A program made the position numbers and the translations under genes. A stretch of 64,000 nt of DNA, taken from positions 62,001-126,000 of the forward strand of contig NZ_SWLG01000007.1 in assembly GCF_005747095.1 (NCBI RefSeq), given 5' to 3'. Each line of letters opens with the position of its first letter. Within the stretch, counting starts at the first letter, position 1. The notes below the pieces were generated by a model. That model searched no databases, was not told the DNA's origin, and saw nothing but the letters and a program-made list of their open reading frames with translations. The DNA comes from Exobacillus caeni. GTDB taxonomy: Bacteria > Bacillota > Bacilli > Bacillales > Guptibacillaceae. This document shows positions 26,418-35,867 of this stretch, one piece after another.

Positions 26418-26840
26418 ATGGCTATGAAAGACCATGGAGCAGAACCATATGTGGTTAATATTGAGGAAGCGACCGAGGAAAACAACAATTTCCGTACCGC
26501 ACTCTGGACAGGAAAGAACTTACAGGTTACCCTGATGTCCATTGAGCCTGGTGACGATATCGGCCTTGAAGTGCATAATCAATTGGATCAATTCCTTCGT
26601 ATCGAACAGGGCGAAGGCCGTGTTCAAATGGGGGATAGCAAAGAAAATTTATCATTTGAAAAAGATGCAAAAGCTGACGATGCTGTTCTTGTTCCAGCAG
26701 GCAAATGGCATAACCTGAAAAACACCGGCGATAAGCCGCTGAAGGTTTATTCCATTTATGCACCTGCAGAGCATCCCCATGGAACAGTGCATGAAACAAA
26801 AGAGATCGCGATGGAAGCAGAACATGACCATCACCATTGA
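26418..26840 (+). CDS. Cupin-domain protein
   Basis: Protein of 140 residues started at ATG 26418 with AAGGAGGA 7 bases before; the frame opens earlier (26379) without a good site. One cupin barrel: GDDIGLEVHNQLDQFLRIEQGEGRVQMG (motif 1; G-x5-H-x3,4-E-like metal ligands) and VLVPAGKWHNLKNTGDKPLKVYSIYAP (motif 2 with its histidine). The C-terminus EAEHDHHH is histidine-rich and may bind metal. Similar Bacillus proteins are annotated as cupin isomerases of unknown substrate. Confidence 0.85.
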   Translation: MAMKDHGAEPYVVNIEEATEENNNFRTALWTGKNLQVTLMSIEPGDDIGLEVHNQLDQFLRIEQGEGRVQMGDSKENLSFEKDAKADDAVLVPAGKWHNLKNTGDKPLKVYSIYAPAEHPHGTVHETKEIAMEAEHDHHH

Positions 26841-26857
26841 TTCCTGGATTTAAGAAA

Positions 26858-26898
26858 CTGGCGTAAAAGCAGAATCCTCTGCTGAAGCGCCAGTTTTT
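26858..26898 (+). terminator. Terminator of cupin gene
   Basis: CTGGCG (26858-26863) pairs with CGCCAG (26888-26893), with an inner GCAGA/TCTGC stem, followed by TTTTTC. Confidence 0.85.
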
Positions 26899-26975
26899 CA
26901 GGTTAGAACCTGTTACATAATACTGTTGTTTTTCTGGTTTCTTATCTTTAAAAATAGACAACAAAGCGATGCCTC

Positions 26976-27112
26976 TTTGCTCTTTCCTAAAAAATAGATA
27001 AAAATAAATCTATTTTTTAGGAGCGTAAGCAAATAAGCTCGTTAGATGCATGGAGGCTTCATGCTCTTATAGAAGATTCCGGGCATCTATAAGAGTTTGC
27101 GGAAAGAGCAAA
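26976..27112. repeat. Multi-hairpin element with 12-bp inverted ends
   Basis: Ends TTTGCTCTTTCC (26976-26987) and GGAAAGAGCAAA (27101-27112) are perfect inverted repeats. Inside are CCTAAAAAATAGAT/ATCTATTTTTTAGG (26986-26999 with 27008-27021, 14 perfect pairs), GCATG/CATGC (27048-27052 with 27060-27064) and CTCTTATAGA/TCTATAAGAG (27064-27073 with 27086-27095, 10 pairs). The 14-bp stem shares two bases with the outer one. No gene is present; the surrounding gap 26841-27153 holds only this and the cupin terminator. It could be a structured RNA or a small mobile-element relic. Confidence 0.55.
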
Positions 27113-27153
27113 TTCGAACTAATGTCAACAACACTCCCTAACAGAGCCTTAGG

Positions 27154-28557
27154 CTAGAACGTAATCGTGATTTCCGTTCCCACATCAGGTGCGCTTTTAA
27201 TTTCAACAGACCCATCATGGGCTTCGATTATCTGTTTTGCGATCGCCATGCCGAGCCCTGAACCTTTATGTGCTTCCCCTGTGTTTGTACCACGGTAATA
27301 GCGCTCAAACAGCCGGTCGATTTCTGCTTCTTCGATACCTGCTCCATTGTCCTTGATCGTCAAGAAGATTCCGTTATGATTTGCCACGCTCACCTCGATG
27401 TCCGTTCCTGCAGGATTATGGACGATCGCATTATAAATAAGATTGCTGAGCATACGCTGGATCAGTTTTTCGTCATAATAAAAGATGATCTCTTCAGACT
27501 CAGATTCAAAATGGATCGGCACCTCTTCATAGCCGGGATGGTTTAAGATCGAGATGATCGTTTCCCTGATCGTGTCTGTAAGGTTGCCTTTTTCTTTTTT
27601 TAACGGAAGGACAGACTGGTTCAGCTGGTACGTTATCTTAAGGTCTTCCGTCAGGCCTTCGATATAGTTCGCTTTTTCCTGGATGATCCTTGTGTATTGC
27701 AGTTTTTCATCTGGCGTGAGGTCTGTTTCGTATTCCATCAACATCTCAGAATATCCTTTGATCGAAGCAAGCGGGGTTTTCACATCATGGGTAATGTTTG
27801 TGATCCACTCTTCCCGGACCTTTTCAAGCCGCTGCCGCTCGATTTCATTGGCCTTCAATGTCGCTGAAAGGCCGTTAAGATTTTTATAAACCTCTTTATA
27901 CAGCCCTTTTTCCTTTAAACCCCCTTCATAAGTCCCGCTCGCAAGTCCCTGAATCGCCCTGATGATTTTCAATAATGGTGTTGCCATTTTTCTACTGAAC
28001 AAATAGCCGATAACTGTAGCGATCAGCACGATGACACCGACAATGATGAGGAACATCCTGAAAAGGTCCTTCTGAATGGTTTCAGGGCTGAACGTGAAAC
28101 TGCCTGCCTTTGATACCTTCTCAACAGGAAACCCCATTATATAGCTGAACTCACGCTCTCCCCGATCTGCGGTTCCGACAAAGATAGTGTTCCCTTTTAT
28201 GGCTCCGCCGTATTTGTGATAAAAGATGAGCTTTGCCGGGGTGTAATGTGCAGGAGCTGCTTCCGGTGCGTACTTTTCAAACACGACTGTTCCGTTTTCA
28301 TCAAGCACCTGGACCCAGCTCTCTGTTTTTTTCAGCTGCTGGATTCCCTCCTTTTCGATTCGGAATTGGCCATCAGTGTAGGCCAGGTATTTTTCGAAAT
28401 CCAGCGTCATCGTCGGGGCTTCTACAGGCAAAAACGTTGCTGTATCAGGGTTTCCTCTGTAAAAAAACAACGTGAAGAACAGATACACAGCAAACAGGGA
28501 GAGCACGATCGTAATGATGATCGCTGTCAAAAAGCGGCTTGTCAGTTTCCATTTCAT
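27154..28557 (-). CDS. Sensor histidine kinase of ABC-linked system
   Basis: Protein of 467 residues. TM1 about 10-32, an external domain to about 165, TM2 about 168-190, then a HAMP-like linker. Kinase core has H257 in NITHDVKTPLASIKGYSEML and an ATPase domain with NAIVHNP, DNGAGI and HKGSGLGMAIAKQI. Its gene follows the regulator by 1 base. Together with the three ABC genes it forms a five-gene unit like those that sense and remove lantibiotics or bacitracin-like peptides. Confidence 0.9.
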   Translation of the reverse strand: MKWKLTSRFLTAIIITIVLSLFAVYLFFTLFFYRGNPDTATFLPVEAPTMTLDFEKYLAYTDGQFRIEKEGIQQLKKTESWVQVLDENGTVVFEKYAPEAAPAHYTPAKLIFYHKYGGAIKGNTIFVGTADRGEREFSYIMGFPVEKVSKAGSFTFSPETIQKDLFRMFLIIVGVIVLIATVIGYLFSRKMATPLLKIIRAIQGLASGTYEGGLKEKGLYKEVYKNLNGLSATLKANEIERQRLEKVREEWITNITHDVKTPLASIKGYSEMLMEYETDLTPDEKLQYTRIIQEKANYIEGLTEDLKITYQLNQSVLPLKKEKGNLTDTIRETIISILNHPGYEEVPIHFESESEEIIFYYDEKLIQRMLSNLIYNAIVHNPAGTDIEVSVANHNGIFLTIKDNGAGIEEAEIDRLFERYYRGTNTGEAHKGSGLGMAIAKQIIEAHDGSVEIKSAPDVGTEITITF

Positions 28558-28558
28558 C

Positions 28559-29290
28559 TTATTTCCCGCGATGGACCAGCCTGTAGCCGAGCCCTTTTAC
28601 CGTCTGGATAAAGACGGGATTCCCGGGATCGTCTTCAAGCTTTTCCCTCAAATGCCTGATATGGACCATAATCGTGTTGTCATCTCCCATGTAATCATAC
28701 CCCCATACCTTTTCACACAGCCGCTTTTTGCTTAAAATGTGATTTGCATTTTCTGCAAGGCACAGCAGCAATTTATACTCTTTTGCCGTTAATATGACTG
28801 GCTGCCCCTCTTTCAAAACCTCACTGCTCTTCGCATCGATCAAAATGTTTCCAAACGAATATTGCTGCTCGTTCGTATCAGCAGGATCATTATGGCCTGG
28901 ATACTGGCTTCGGCGAAGTTGGGCTTTGATTCGAAAAACGACTTCCTTCGGGCTGAACGGCTTCACAACATAGTCATCCCCGCCTATCCCGAGCCCAAGG
29001 AGCTTATCCACGTCATCAGATTTGGCTGACAAAAATAAAATCGGGGCATATGTAATCTCCCTGATCCTTCTGCAAACCTCATACCCGTCGATGTCCGGCA
29101 GCATAATGTCGAGCACAATCATGTCCGGCTTAGCTTGTTTGCATTTTTCTACGCCATCTAACCCGGTCGCCGTTTTGATGATTTTCTTGAAGCCTTCCCT
29201 CAGCAACACAGCCTCCAGAAGGTCCAGGATCGCTTCTTCATCATCCACCAAAAGAATCTTTTTATCTTCTAATTTTTCTACGTTAATCAT
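28559..29290 (-). CDS. OmpR/PhoB-family response regulator of ABC-linked system
   Basis: Protein of 243 residues. Receiver domain with VDDEEA at 15-20, phosphoacceptor D61 in VLDIMLPDIDG, and KPFSPKEV. The DNA-binding domain has LLCLAENANHILSKKRLCEKVWGYDYMGDDNTIMVHIRHLREKL and ends GLGYRLVHRGK. It should activate the upstream ABC genes in response to the kinase. The gap of 50 bases after the permease gene is consistent with one operon or a promoter in between. Confidence 0.92.
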   Translation of the reverse strand: MINVEKLEDKKILLVDDEEAILDLLEAVLLREGFKKIIKTATGLDGVEKCKQAKPDMIVLDIMLPDIDGYEVCRRIREITYAPILFLSAKSDDVDKLLGLGIGGDDYVVKPFSPKEVVFRIKAQLRRSQYPGHNDPADTNEQQYSFGNILIDAKSSEVLKEGQPVILTAKEYKLLLCLAENANHILSKKRLCEKVWGYDYMGDDNTIMVHIRHLREKLEDDPGNPVFIQTVKGLGYRLVHRGK

Positions 29291-29343
29291 CGCTTCACCT
29301 TATTTCAAAAAAAGATTGCCGGTCCTAAAAGATTCGCTTTGGA

Positions 29344-30078
29344 TTATAGAATATCCTTTGAACGAAATTGAAACAGGCCGAGCGGGATCACGATAAGCAA
29401 GCTTAACAGGCATACTGCATACATCGCAACTGCCTTTCCGCCCATATCAAACGTTTCGGTCAGCGTAGCCATGACCGGATATGTCCATGGGTAAACGATC
29501 CAGTATTTCGCAGAGTTTGCGATCAACATCGCTGGGAGCGCGAGTCCTGCACCTACAGCTAAAGGAATCCCAACATGAGAGAACCGGATGCTGAGATAAA
29601 ACAGCAATGCGATGATCGGCAGTGATACAGCAACAGCAAGCAACGGTTTGCCGAGGATCAGGCCAAAAGGAACACTGCTGTCTGCCCCAACGATGAGTCC
29701 TGAAACAAGAAAGCCAGCACTTAATACCGCAGTACTGTATAAGATCAGCCCGAGTCCAACAACAAACTTTGAAAAATAGACCGACGAACGTTTCACCGGC
29801 AAAGAAAGCAGCAGTTTCCAGCAATTTTGGTTATGTTCGATCCTGGCGACCATCGCCATGATGACGGTGATCGTCAGTGGAAGGATCAGAGAGGAATGAA
29901 CCGACATGCCACCGAGTGTCAAAACGTTCCAGACATTCCCTCCCTCTTCTTCCACTATTTTTGAATTACCTGCAAATATCGCTCCCTGTATAACAGCAAG
30001 CAAAGGCAAAACTGTCGCCAGATAAATGATCCGTGATCTCTTTAGCTTCTGCCATTCACTTTTTAACAGCTGTTTCAT
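29344..30078 (-). CDS. ABC-2 permease (lantibiotic-immunity type), second
   Basis: Protein of 244 residues with six membrane helices, of the EpiG/MutG-like immunity permeases: LKSEWQKLKRSRIIYLATVLPLL at the start, IEHNQNCWKLLLSLPVKRSSVYFSKF in the first cytoplasmic loop, which is diagnostic. It pairs with the other permease (30110-30862), and each shows the same NxxWKxLLSLPVxRxxVxxSKF-type loop. Such permeases help expel cationic peptides from the membrane. Confidence 0.85.
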   Translation of the reverse strand: MKQLLKSEWQKLKRSRIIYLATVLPLLAVIQGAIFAGNSKIVEEEGGNVWNVLTLGGMSVHSSLILPLTITVIMAMVARIEHNQNCWKLLLSLPVKRSSVYFSKFVVGLGLILYSTAVLSAGFLVSGLIVGADSSVPFGLILGKPLLAVAVSLPIIALLFYLSIRFSHVGIPLAVGAGLALPAMLIANSAKYWIVYPWTYPVMATLTETFDMGGKAVAMYAVCLLSLLIVIPLGLFQFRSKDIL

Positions 30079-30109
30079 TTGGCATTATCCTTTCTTGTTT
30101 AAATTTTTC

Positions 30110-30862
30110 TTACACGATGTCTCGTTTTTTAAATTCAATTATTCCGAAAACCAGGATGAGTATCCCGGCGATTAAACCACCGTAAAGAGCGACCATCGGA
30201 TCGTTTTCTTTTAACCCATCAGCATAATAAGCATAGCTGTAAGGGATGAACTTCACTTTCTCCGGAAATGACAGTCGCACGATCGAGGTGGCGATCATGC
30301 CGACAAACGCGATCACGACCGGATAGACCGCATTTTTAAAACAAGAGCTCAGCCAGTTGTGAAGCGCAGCCACTCCAAGGATGCCGAGAAATTGATAAAG
30401 TACATAGCTGCTGTAAAATTCGAACGTGAACCCTTCTGGAAATCCGGACAATTTCCCAACAAGAACCAGCCCGAGGGTGTTCAGCATGATCAACAGGGAG
30501 CTAAATAACAGAATCATAAAAAATTTGGATATAAATACCGAGCCCCTCGGAACAGGCAGACTGAGCAGGCTCTTCCATGATTGCTGCTTGAATTCGACAT
30601 GATGGACAAGTGCGGCGATCACTGCAACGAAGACCGGCAAAAACGCTCCCCATCCAAGTACAAAGTGGTTTTCGCCCAGCAAGAGGTGCCATGAAGTCGT
30701 CCCCTGCTGCTGGACCTTTTGATATAAGTAATCTTCATAACGTAAATACATATCCAGAAACATGGCAGCTGTTGTTCCGAGTGGGATGATAAGAAGAAAC
30801 AGCCAAATGAACCCGCCCTTTTGTTTCATAAAATCTGTTCGTAAAAGGTTGATCATCGTCAT
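30110..30862 (-). CDS. ABC-2 permease (lantibiotic-immunity type), first
   Basis: Protein of 250 residues with six membrane helices. The loop VEFKQQSWKSLLSLPVPRGSVFISKF matches the paired permease, and the C-terminus FKKRDIV parallels FRSKDIL there, so both derive from one ancestor. Its start overlaps the ATPase stop by 4 bases (30859-30862). Acts with the ATPase encoded just upstream. Confidence 0.87.
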   Translation of the reverse strand: MTMINLLRTDFMKQKGGFIWLFLLIIPLGTTAAMFLDMYLRYEDYLYQKVQQQGTTSWHLLLGENHFVLGWGAFLPVFVAVIAALVHHVEFKQQSWKSLLSLPVPRGSVFISKFFMILLFSSLLIMLNTLGLVLVGKLSGFPEGFTFEFYSSYVLYQFLGILGVAALHNWLSSCFKNAVYPVVIAFVGMIATSIVRLSFPEKVKFIPYSYAYYADGLKENDPMVALYGGLIAGILILVFGIIEFKKRDIV

Positions 30863-31770
30863 GCGGTTGCACCTTCCTTTGTTACTTCAAGGAAGATGTC
30901 TTCCAGTGTTTTCCGCTCTACTGCGAGCTTGTTGACCGCAAAGCCGTTCATCACGAGCTCTTTGTTAAGCACAGCGGGACCGGCTTCACCAACTTGAAGA
31001 TAGATCGTTTCCCCTTCGATCTCAGGCTGGAACCCGTTGTTGATCAAGTGTGCTGCTGCATCCTCTACCGGGTTCGCCTCTATCGCGATCTGCGATTTTC
31101 CTCTTTGATGGAGTTCTTCTAGCGAACCCTGGAACACAAGCTTTCCTTTTGTAATGATGCCAACATCTGTTGCAAGAAGATCGATCTCGCTTAAAATATG
31201 GCTCGATACGAGAACCGTGATGCCCATCTTTTTAGGCAGGCTTTTAATTAAGTCACGGATCTCATGGATGCCTGATGGGTCAAGGCCGTTCGTCGGTTCA
31301 TCAAGAATGAGCAGCTCCGGATTGCCGAGCAGGGCGTTCGCGATTCCTAAACGCTGTTTCATCCCCATCGAGAACTTTTTGACTGCCTTGTTTTTAACCT
31401 CTGTCAGCCTTACGATTTCTAACACTTTATCGATTTCTTTTGCTTCGAGCCCTAACAAGATTCGTGTCGTGTTCAAATTTTCATACGCTGTAAGGTGTCC
31501 GTAATATGATGGATACTCCACCATTGAACCAACACGTTTTAAGATAGGGATCCGATTGGACTTAAGCGGTTTTCCAAACAGGTTCACTCTTCCTGATGTT
31601 GGCTGGATCAGGCCTAGCAGCATCCGGATCGTCGTTGATTTTCCGGCACCATTCGGTCCTAAGAAGCCGTATATGCTACCCTTCTTCACTTTTAAATCTA
31701 TAGAGTCAACTGCCTTAAAGTTGCCAAACTTCTTCGTTAACTGATTGGTTTCAATTAAATAATCGCTCAT
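30859..31770 (-). CDS. ABC transporter ATP-binding protein (BcrA type)
   Basis: Protein of 303 residues, ATG 31770 with GGGAGG before it. Walker A GPNGAGKST near 41-49, signature FSMGMKQRLG, Walker B LLILDEPTNGLDPSG and the switch histidine in VSSHILSEI. The C-terminal 80 residues (a tail with LHQRGKSQIAIEANPVEDAA) match BcrA-like and lantibiotic-immunity ATPases. It is the first gene of the ATPase-permease-permease-regulator-kinase series. No structural gene for a lantibiotic is nearby, so this is a defence rather than self-immunity system. Confidence 0.9.
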   Translation of the reverse strand: MSDYLIETNQLTKKFGNFKAVDSIDLKVKKGSIYGFLGPNGAGKSTTIRMLLGLIQPTSGRVNLFGKPLKSNRIPILKRVGSMVEYPSYYGHLTAYENLNTTRILLGLEAKEIDKVLEIVRLTEVKNKAVKKFSMGMKQRLGIANALLGNPELLILDEPTNGLDPSGIHEIRDLIKSLPKKMGITVLVSSHILSEIDLLATDVGIITKGKLVFQGSLEELHQRGKSQIAIEANPVEDAAAHLINNGFQPEIEGETIYLQVGEAGPAVLNKELVMNGFAVNKLAVERKTLEDIFLEVTKEGATA

Positions 31771-31875
31771 TGTTTCTGCCTCCCTCATTCTCTATAACAC
31801 AAGAATAACCTCCGATGTTTAACTCCCCATTCAGGCAACCTTAAATTTAGCTTAATTCACCTCGAAGACTCCCAA

Positions 31876-31906
31876 TAAAATAGCGTCCAATTATGCATCG
31901 GACGCT
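31876..31906 (-). terminator. Terminator of ger operon 2, overlapping the gerB stop
   Basis: AGCGTCC (31906-31900 in minus sense) pairs with GGACGCT, followed by ATTTTATT. The gerB stop codon (31891-31893) lies in the loop, so translation ends inside the hairpin. Confidence 0.7.
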
Positions 31907-33009
31907 GATGAACCTTTACTTTTCTTTTTACTTTTCAAAAATGCTATACCCAACAATATCAAAGGAATGATGATTTGAAATGGAAGATGCAAAAGGATCG
32001 GCACAACCTTCAAGCCTTCTTTAATATGCTCTGATATACTGCTGGCGATAGAAACCGATATTAACAGGACGACTAGTCCAAGCGGATAAACTAACTGGTT
32101 AACTTTCTCAACCTTAAAAAGATTCCCCATTCCAATTACTCCAGCATAAAAATAAAGAGTTATCTTGATAAAGATTGTCATAATTAGAGCAAGAACGAAA
32201 AATACATCCAATCGTTCCAGGAAATTGGCAATTTGAATACTCTGGATTGTAGTGAGCAATGGGAATTGGGAACGTTTGGTTAGATCAACTCCTAACACTG
32301 TTATGTTTACTGCCATCACGATAGTCAGGTTTATACCACTCAAAGCGATCGCAGAAATTCCAATCTTCCTGGCAACTTTAGGATTATTAAGGTAAGGGAA
32401 AATCATCGTAAAAACAATCATCTCCCCAAACGGCACATAAATCGTCTCAGTTACAACTACTTTTAACACAGGAAGAATTCCCTCTTCTAATACGGGTTTT
32501 AAATGGGTTATGTCAATAAGACCAGAAGCAACGATCAAAATAAACCCCGTTATAGCAAAAAGATATAATAAACTGAACAGTATTTCGCCTGTCCTTGCCA
32601 GCACTTCAATCCCCTGGTAAACCGTGTACATGATAAGAAACATAAGCAATAGATTTACTATAAACAGTGGAGTCTCCCTGTATGCTACTGATAACAGCAT
32701 CTCCCCAAAATCCCGCAGCACTCGTGCAGAAGCGTACATGAAGTAAATGGAATAAGCAAATCCTAACGCCCATCCTATATATTTTCCAAGTATCTTTTGC
32801 ATATATTGAGTCGGAAGCATATCGGGATAATACTTATATAAGGCATGATAGATAAGAAACAAAAAAAATCCAAAAGCCATCCCCAGGAGAATGGCTAACC
32901 ATGCATTTTCATCTGCGTCGATTGCTAGAGGTATAAGCATTGCACTCCCTAACTCAAAAAGAACAATCAATACAAACAACTGGACTGCATCTATCTTTGC
33001 TTTTTCCAC
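31891..33009 (-). CDS. Germinant receptor permease, GerB family (ger operon 2)
   Basis: Protein of 372 residues with ten membrane helices (about 10-28, 38-57, 80-98, 118-135, 143-162, 182-203, 215-235, 263-288, 300-320, 333-352). The block ELGSAMLIPLAIDADENAWLAILLGMAFG is the family N-terminus. The GTG start at 33009 has a weak site. It is third in this operon (A-C-B order, unlike operons 1 and 3) and 18 bases after gerC. Confidence 0.9.
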   Translation of the reverse strand: MEKAKIDAVQLFVLIVLFELGSAMLIPLAIDADENAWLAILLGMAFGFFLFLIYHALYKYYPDMLPTQYMQKILGKYIGWALGFAYSIYFMYASARVLRDFGEMLLSVAYRETPLFIVNLLLMFLIMYTVYQGIEVLARTGEILFSLLYLFAITGFILIVASGLIDITHLKPVLEEGILPVLKVVVTETIYVPFGEMIVFTMIFPYLNNPKVARKIGISAIALSGINLTIVMAVNITVLGVDLTKRSQFPLLTTIQSIQIANFLERLDVFFVLALIMTIFIKITLYFYAGVIGMGNLFKVEKVNQLVYPLGLVVLLISVSIASSISEHIKEGLKVVPILLHLPFQIIIPLILLGIAFLKSKKKSKGSSASDA

Positions 33010-33027
33010 TTCATGTTCACACTTTCA

Positions 33028-34239
33028 TCATTTAGTATTAGATAAGAAAGGTTTAGTTCTTAATCCTGTACGGCGAATAAATGACTGAACCGTTACATTA
33101 ACTTTTAGTTCTGGAAAATAAGTATCGTTCCATTCATTTTCGTATTTTTTCCATTCATTCGGATAGTTATTGTGAAAGGAATCTCCAAAGCCAAAAATAT
33201 CCGATTTGTTTTCTTGAGCTTTTGCAATACCTTTCTCTACTTCATTTTTTATCTGTTTATTTATTTTTTCTTCAATCTTTTTAATCGTTTCAGGATTGTT
33301 TAAATCAGCCGCTGTCTGCATCTCGCCGATGTCTCCTTCTACTTCCACATGTATATTAATCTCTGGATCTCCGTTTTTTATTATCGGTGTCACTTTTGTG
33401 TTCTGTCTGATCACTTCAAATACAATAGAATCTTTTTCATTGTTCCAATCAACGCTCACGTCTGCTTCTTTAATTCTATTTAAAACCCAGACAATTCCAC
33501 GTGCTGATCTCCCGTGTGCCCAATCAATGAGTTTTCCAGCCTTAAAAATCGCGATGCCATTCGCCTCGATCGCTGAGGAAGGTTCCGTACGCTGGATGTT
33601 CTCCATTTCCATTCCTATCTTTCCACCCGTTGCTCTGATTCCAGTGACCACCGGTTCCTTTCCCTTTGTAACAAGAGCTTCAAGAACATCACTCGTCTTT
33701 ATTTCAAGATGTTCTCCAGAAGACTTCTCGGTTGACCGTAACATTTTAAGAATTTTGTTCGCAGGTATTTTATCGATTGGCGTCAGGGTGTTAATAAGTT
33801 GTTCAGCAGTCGCATCATGAGCGATTACAATCGTAGTAGTGATACGAAAGTTAGGGTCGCGGTCAAGGGCATCCAGTAACTTCATTATCCCCTCTTCTCT
33901 TGCAATCTCTTCTCCGATTACAACAATATTTGTATGGGCGTAATAGAGAATTCTTGATACATGGGCAGAAGCGTTTCTGCTTACCCCCACCAGGTTATTC
34001 CCTTCGGCAGTATATACTGTTACAGGAGGGCTCTTACTCCCTCCACCCGTATTCTCTCCTCCCACCACATTGCCAGGATTAACAATTTGAAAAGATCCAA
34101 CATATTTTCCCTTTTCGTTCTTATCTAATCCGATGGCGGACACTAAAGCAAGATCGTTCAATTCTTTTTTGCTCCAACACCCTGATAGCAACAAAACAGA
34201 AAGAACAGGTACCAGAAGTTTTTGGAGTTTACGAATCAT
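33028..34239 (-). CDS. Spore germination lipoprotein, Ger(x)C family (ger operon 2)
   Basis: Protein of 403 residues with lipobox LLSGC followed by WSKKELNDLALVSAIGLDKNE, the standard GerC start. The C-terminus YENEWNDTYFPELKVNVTVQSFIRRTG is also typical. A glycine/serine stretch (VVGGENTGGGSKSPPV) near 60 marks the variable loop. Its ATG overlaps the gerA stop (ATGA), so translation is coupled. It works as the lipid-anchored subunit of the second receptor. Confidence 0.92.
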   Translation of the reverse strand: MIRKLQKLLVPVLSVLLLSGCWSKKELNDLALVSAIGLDKNEKGKYVGSFQIVNPGNVVGGENTGGGSKSPPVTVYTAEGNNLVGVSRNASAHVSRILYYAHTNIVVIGEEIAREEGIMKLLDALDRDPNFRITTTIVIAHDATAEQLINTLTPIDKIPANKILKMLRSTEKSSGEHLEIKTSDVLEALVTKGKEPVVTGIRATGGKIGMEMENIQRTEPSSAIEANGIAIFKAGKLIDWAHGRSARGIVWVLNRIKEADVSVDWNNEKDSIVFEVIRQNTKVTPIIKNGDPEINIHVEVEGDIGEMQTAADLNNPETIKKIEEKINKQIKNEVEKGIAKAQENKSDIFGFGDSFHNNYPNEWKKYENEWNDTYFPELKVNVTVQSFIRRTGLRTKPFLSNTK

Positions 34240-35867
34240 GATGTATCACCTTGATCATCGGCAGTAGTTTTTAATGAGCGTGATTGAGGTGGTCCCGGTT
34301 TTTGATGAGGACCTTCCCTTTTATTGTTTTTATTACCGATTAACCGGGGGCGCTGTGTAAATGCCCAGATCGGAAAACGGACAATCGTATCCCCTAAATT
34401 AGAAGGACTTAAAGGAGCGATTGGAGCCATATAGGGAACGCCGAATGACCTCAGACTGCATAAATGGACAAGCATAAATATAAATACAAGGGCGATTCCG
34501 TAAACTCCGAAAGTAGCTGCTGACAACATAAACAGAAATCGAATGAGCCTTGCTGATATGGCAATCGCATAAGATGGCGTCGAAAAACTGGCAATCGCCG
34601 TGATCGATACGATAATTACCATTGCAGGAGAAACGATTCCAGCCTGCACAGCTGCCTGCCCGATCACAAGCGCCCCAACAATCGAAACAGTAGAACCAAC
34701 GGCTCTTGGAAGGCGGATTCCGGCTTCCCTGAGTATTTCAAAGGTAATTTCCATCAACAGAGCCTCTACAAAAGCCGGGAAGGGCACAGCATCTCTTTGT
34801 GCTGATATTGCGATGATTAATCTGGTCGGTACCATTTCTTGATGAAACGTTGTCACCGCGATATAAAGCGCCGGTGCCACAAGCGATATTGTAAAGGTCA
34901 ATACCCGCAAAAAACGAATGGATGTCGCAATATCGAATCTTGCATAATAATCTTCTACAGCTTGAAAGAATTGAATAAATATTGCAGGGGCAATCAATAC
35001 AAAAGGAGTTCCATCGACAATAATCGCTATCCTTCCCTCCAGAATGTTTCCTGCAGTACTATCCGGCCTTTCCGTGTGAAATAGCGTAGGGAAGGTCGTC
35101 ATTGTCTGATCTTCAATCAACTGTTCAATATATCCTGATTCAAGGATGCTATCTATATCGATACTTTTTAGCCTTTTTCTTACTTCATTTACGATTTCTT
35201 CATTTGCGATACCGTTTAAATACATCATTGCTACACTGGTCTGCGTAACTTTGCCTATTTTCATCGTTTCAACCCAGAGATTAGGATTCTGTATCCTGCG
35301 GCGAATCAGGGAAATATTTGTTTGTATAGATTCTGTAAAGCCATCTCGGGGTCCTCGTATCGAAACCTGTGAACCCGGCTCCTCGACACTTCTCGTTTCT
35401 CCACCTCTTGTATCGACGACCAGGGCAGTTGAGATTCCATCAACGAGTAATACTGTAGAACCTCCCATTAGTTCCTGTAATACGCTTTTCCAATTCGAAA
35501 ACTTTTGCACTTCTCCTGATGCAACTACTTCAGCGTAAATACGTTCAAACAAATCTTCCTTATTTTCTTCTAAATCAGGGTAGGGTTCTATATTATTAAA
35601 GATCGTTTCAATAATGAATTCATTGATAAATTGATTATTAACAAGACCATCGATATAAACAGCTGTAAGATTTACAAAATCGTTTCCTTTCAACTCACGT
35701 ATCTTTAGATCCGAACTGTTCCCTGTTACTTTTTTCATTTGTTCCACATTTTCTTTTAAAGAATCACTTAACATTTCATCTGGAATATTAAAAGTACTGA
35801 CTTCCTTTTGGATTCGCTCTTTTTTGCTTAGTTTTTTATTTCTTTTACGGTGTATTTTTATCGGCAT
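34236..35867 (-). CDS. Spore germination protein, GerA family (ger operon 2)
   Basis: Protein of 543 residues, longer than the other two A subunits because of a basic N-terminal tail (KIHRKRNKKLSKKERIQKE) and a proline-rich, charged C-terminus (KREGPHQKPGPPQSRS). The core has SQVSIRGPRDGFTESIQTNISLIRR and five membrane segments with GIRLPRAVGSTVSIVGALVIGQAAVQAG. It is first in its operon. TGAATTA and TAAACTA, 17 bases apart on the reverse strand around 35900-35930, could be a sigma-G promoter; I hold this loosely. Confidence 0.93.
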   Translation of the reverse strand: MPIKIHRKRNKKLSKKERIQKEVSTFNIPDEMLSDSLKENVEQMKKVTGNSSDLKIRELKGNDFVNLTAVYIDGLVNNQFINEFIIETIFNNIEPYPDLEENKEDLFERIYAEVVASGEVQKFSNWKSVLQELMGGSTVLLVDGISTALVVDTRGGETRSVEEPGSQVSIRGPRDGFTESIQTNISLIRRRIQNPNLWVETMKIGKVTQTSVAMMYLNGIANEEIVNEVRKRLKSIDIDSILESGYIEQLIEDQTMTTFPTLFHTERPDSTAGNILEGRIAIIVDGTPFVLIAPAIFIQFFQAVEDYYARFDIATSIRFLRVLTFTISLVAPALYIAVTTFHQEMVPTRLIIAISAQRDAVPFPAFVEALLMEITFEILREAGIRLPRAVGSTVSIVGALVIGQAAVQAGIVSPAMVIIVSITAIASFSTPSYAIAISARLIRFLFMLSAATFGVYGIALVFIFMLVHLCSLRSFGVPYMAPIAPLSPSNLGDTIVRFPIWAFTQRPRLIGNKNNKREGPHQKPGPPQSRSLKTTADDQGDTS

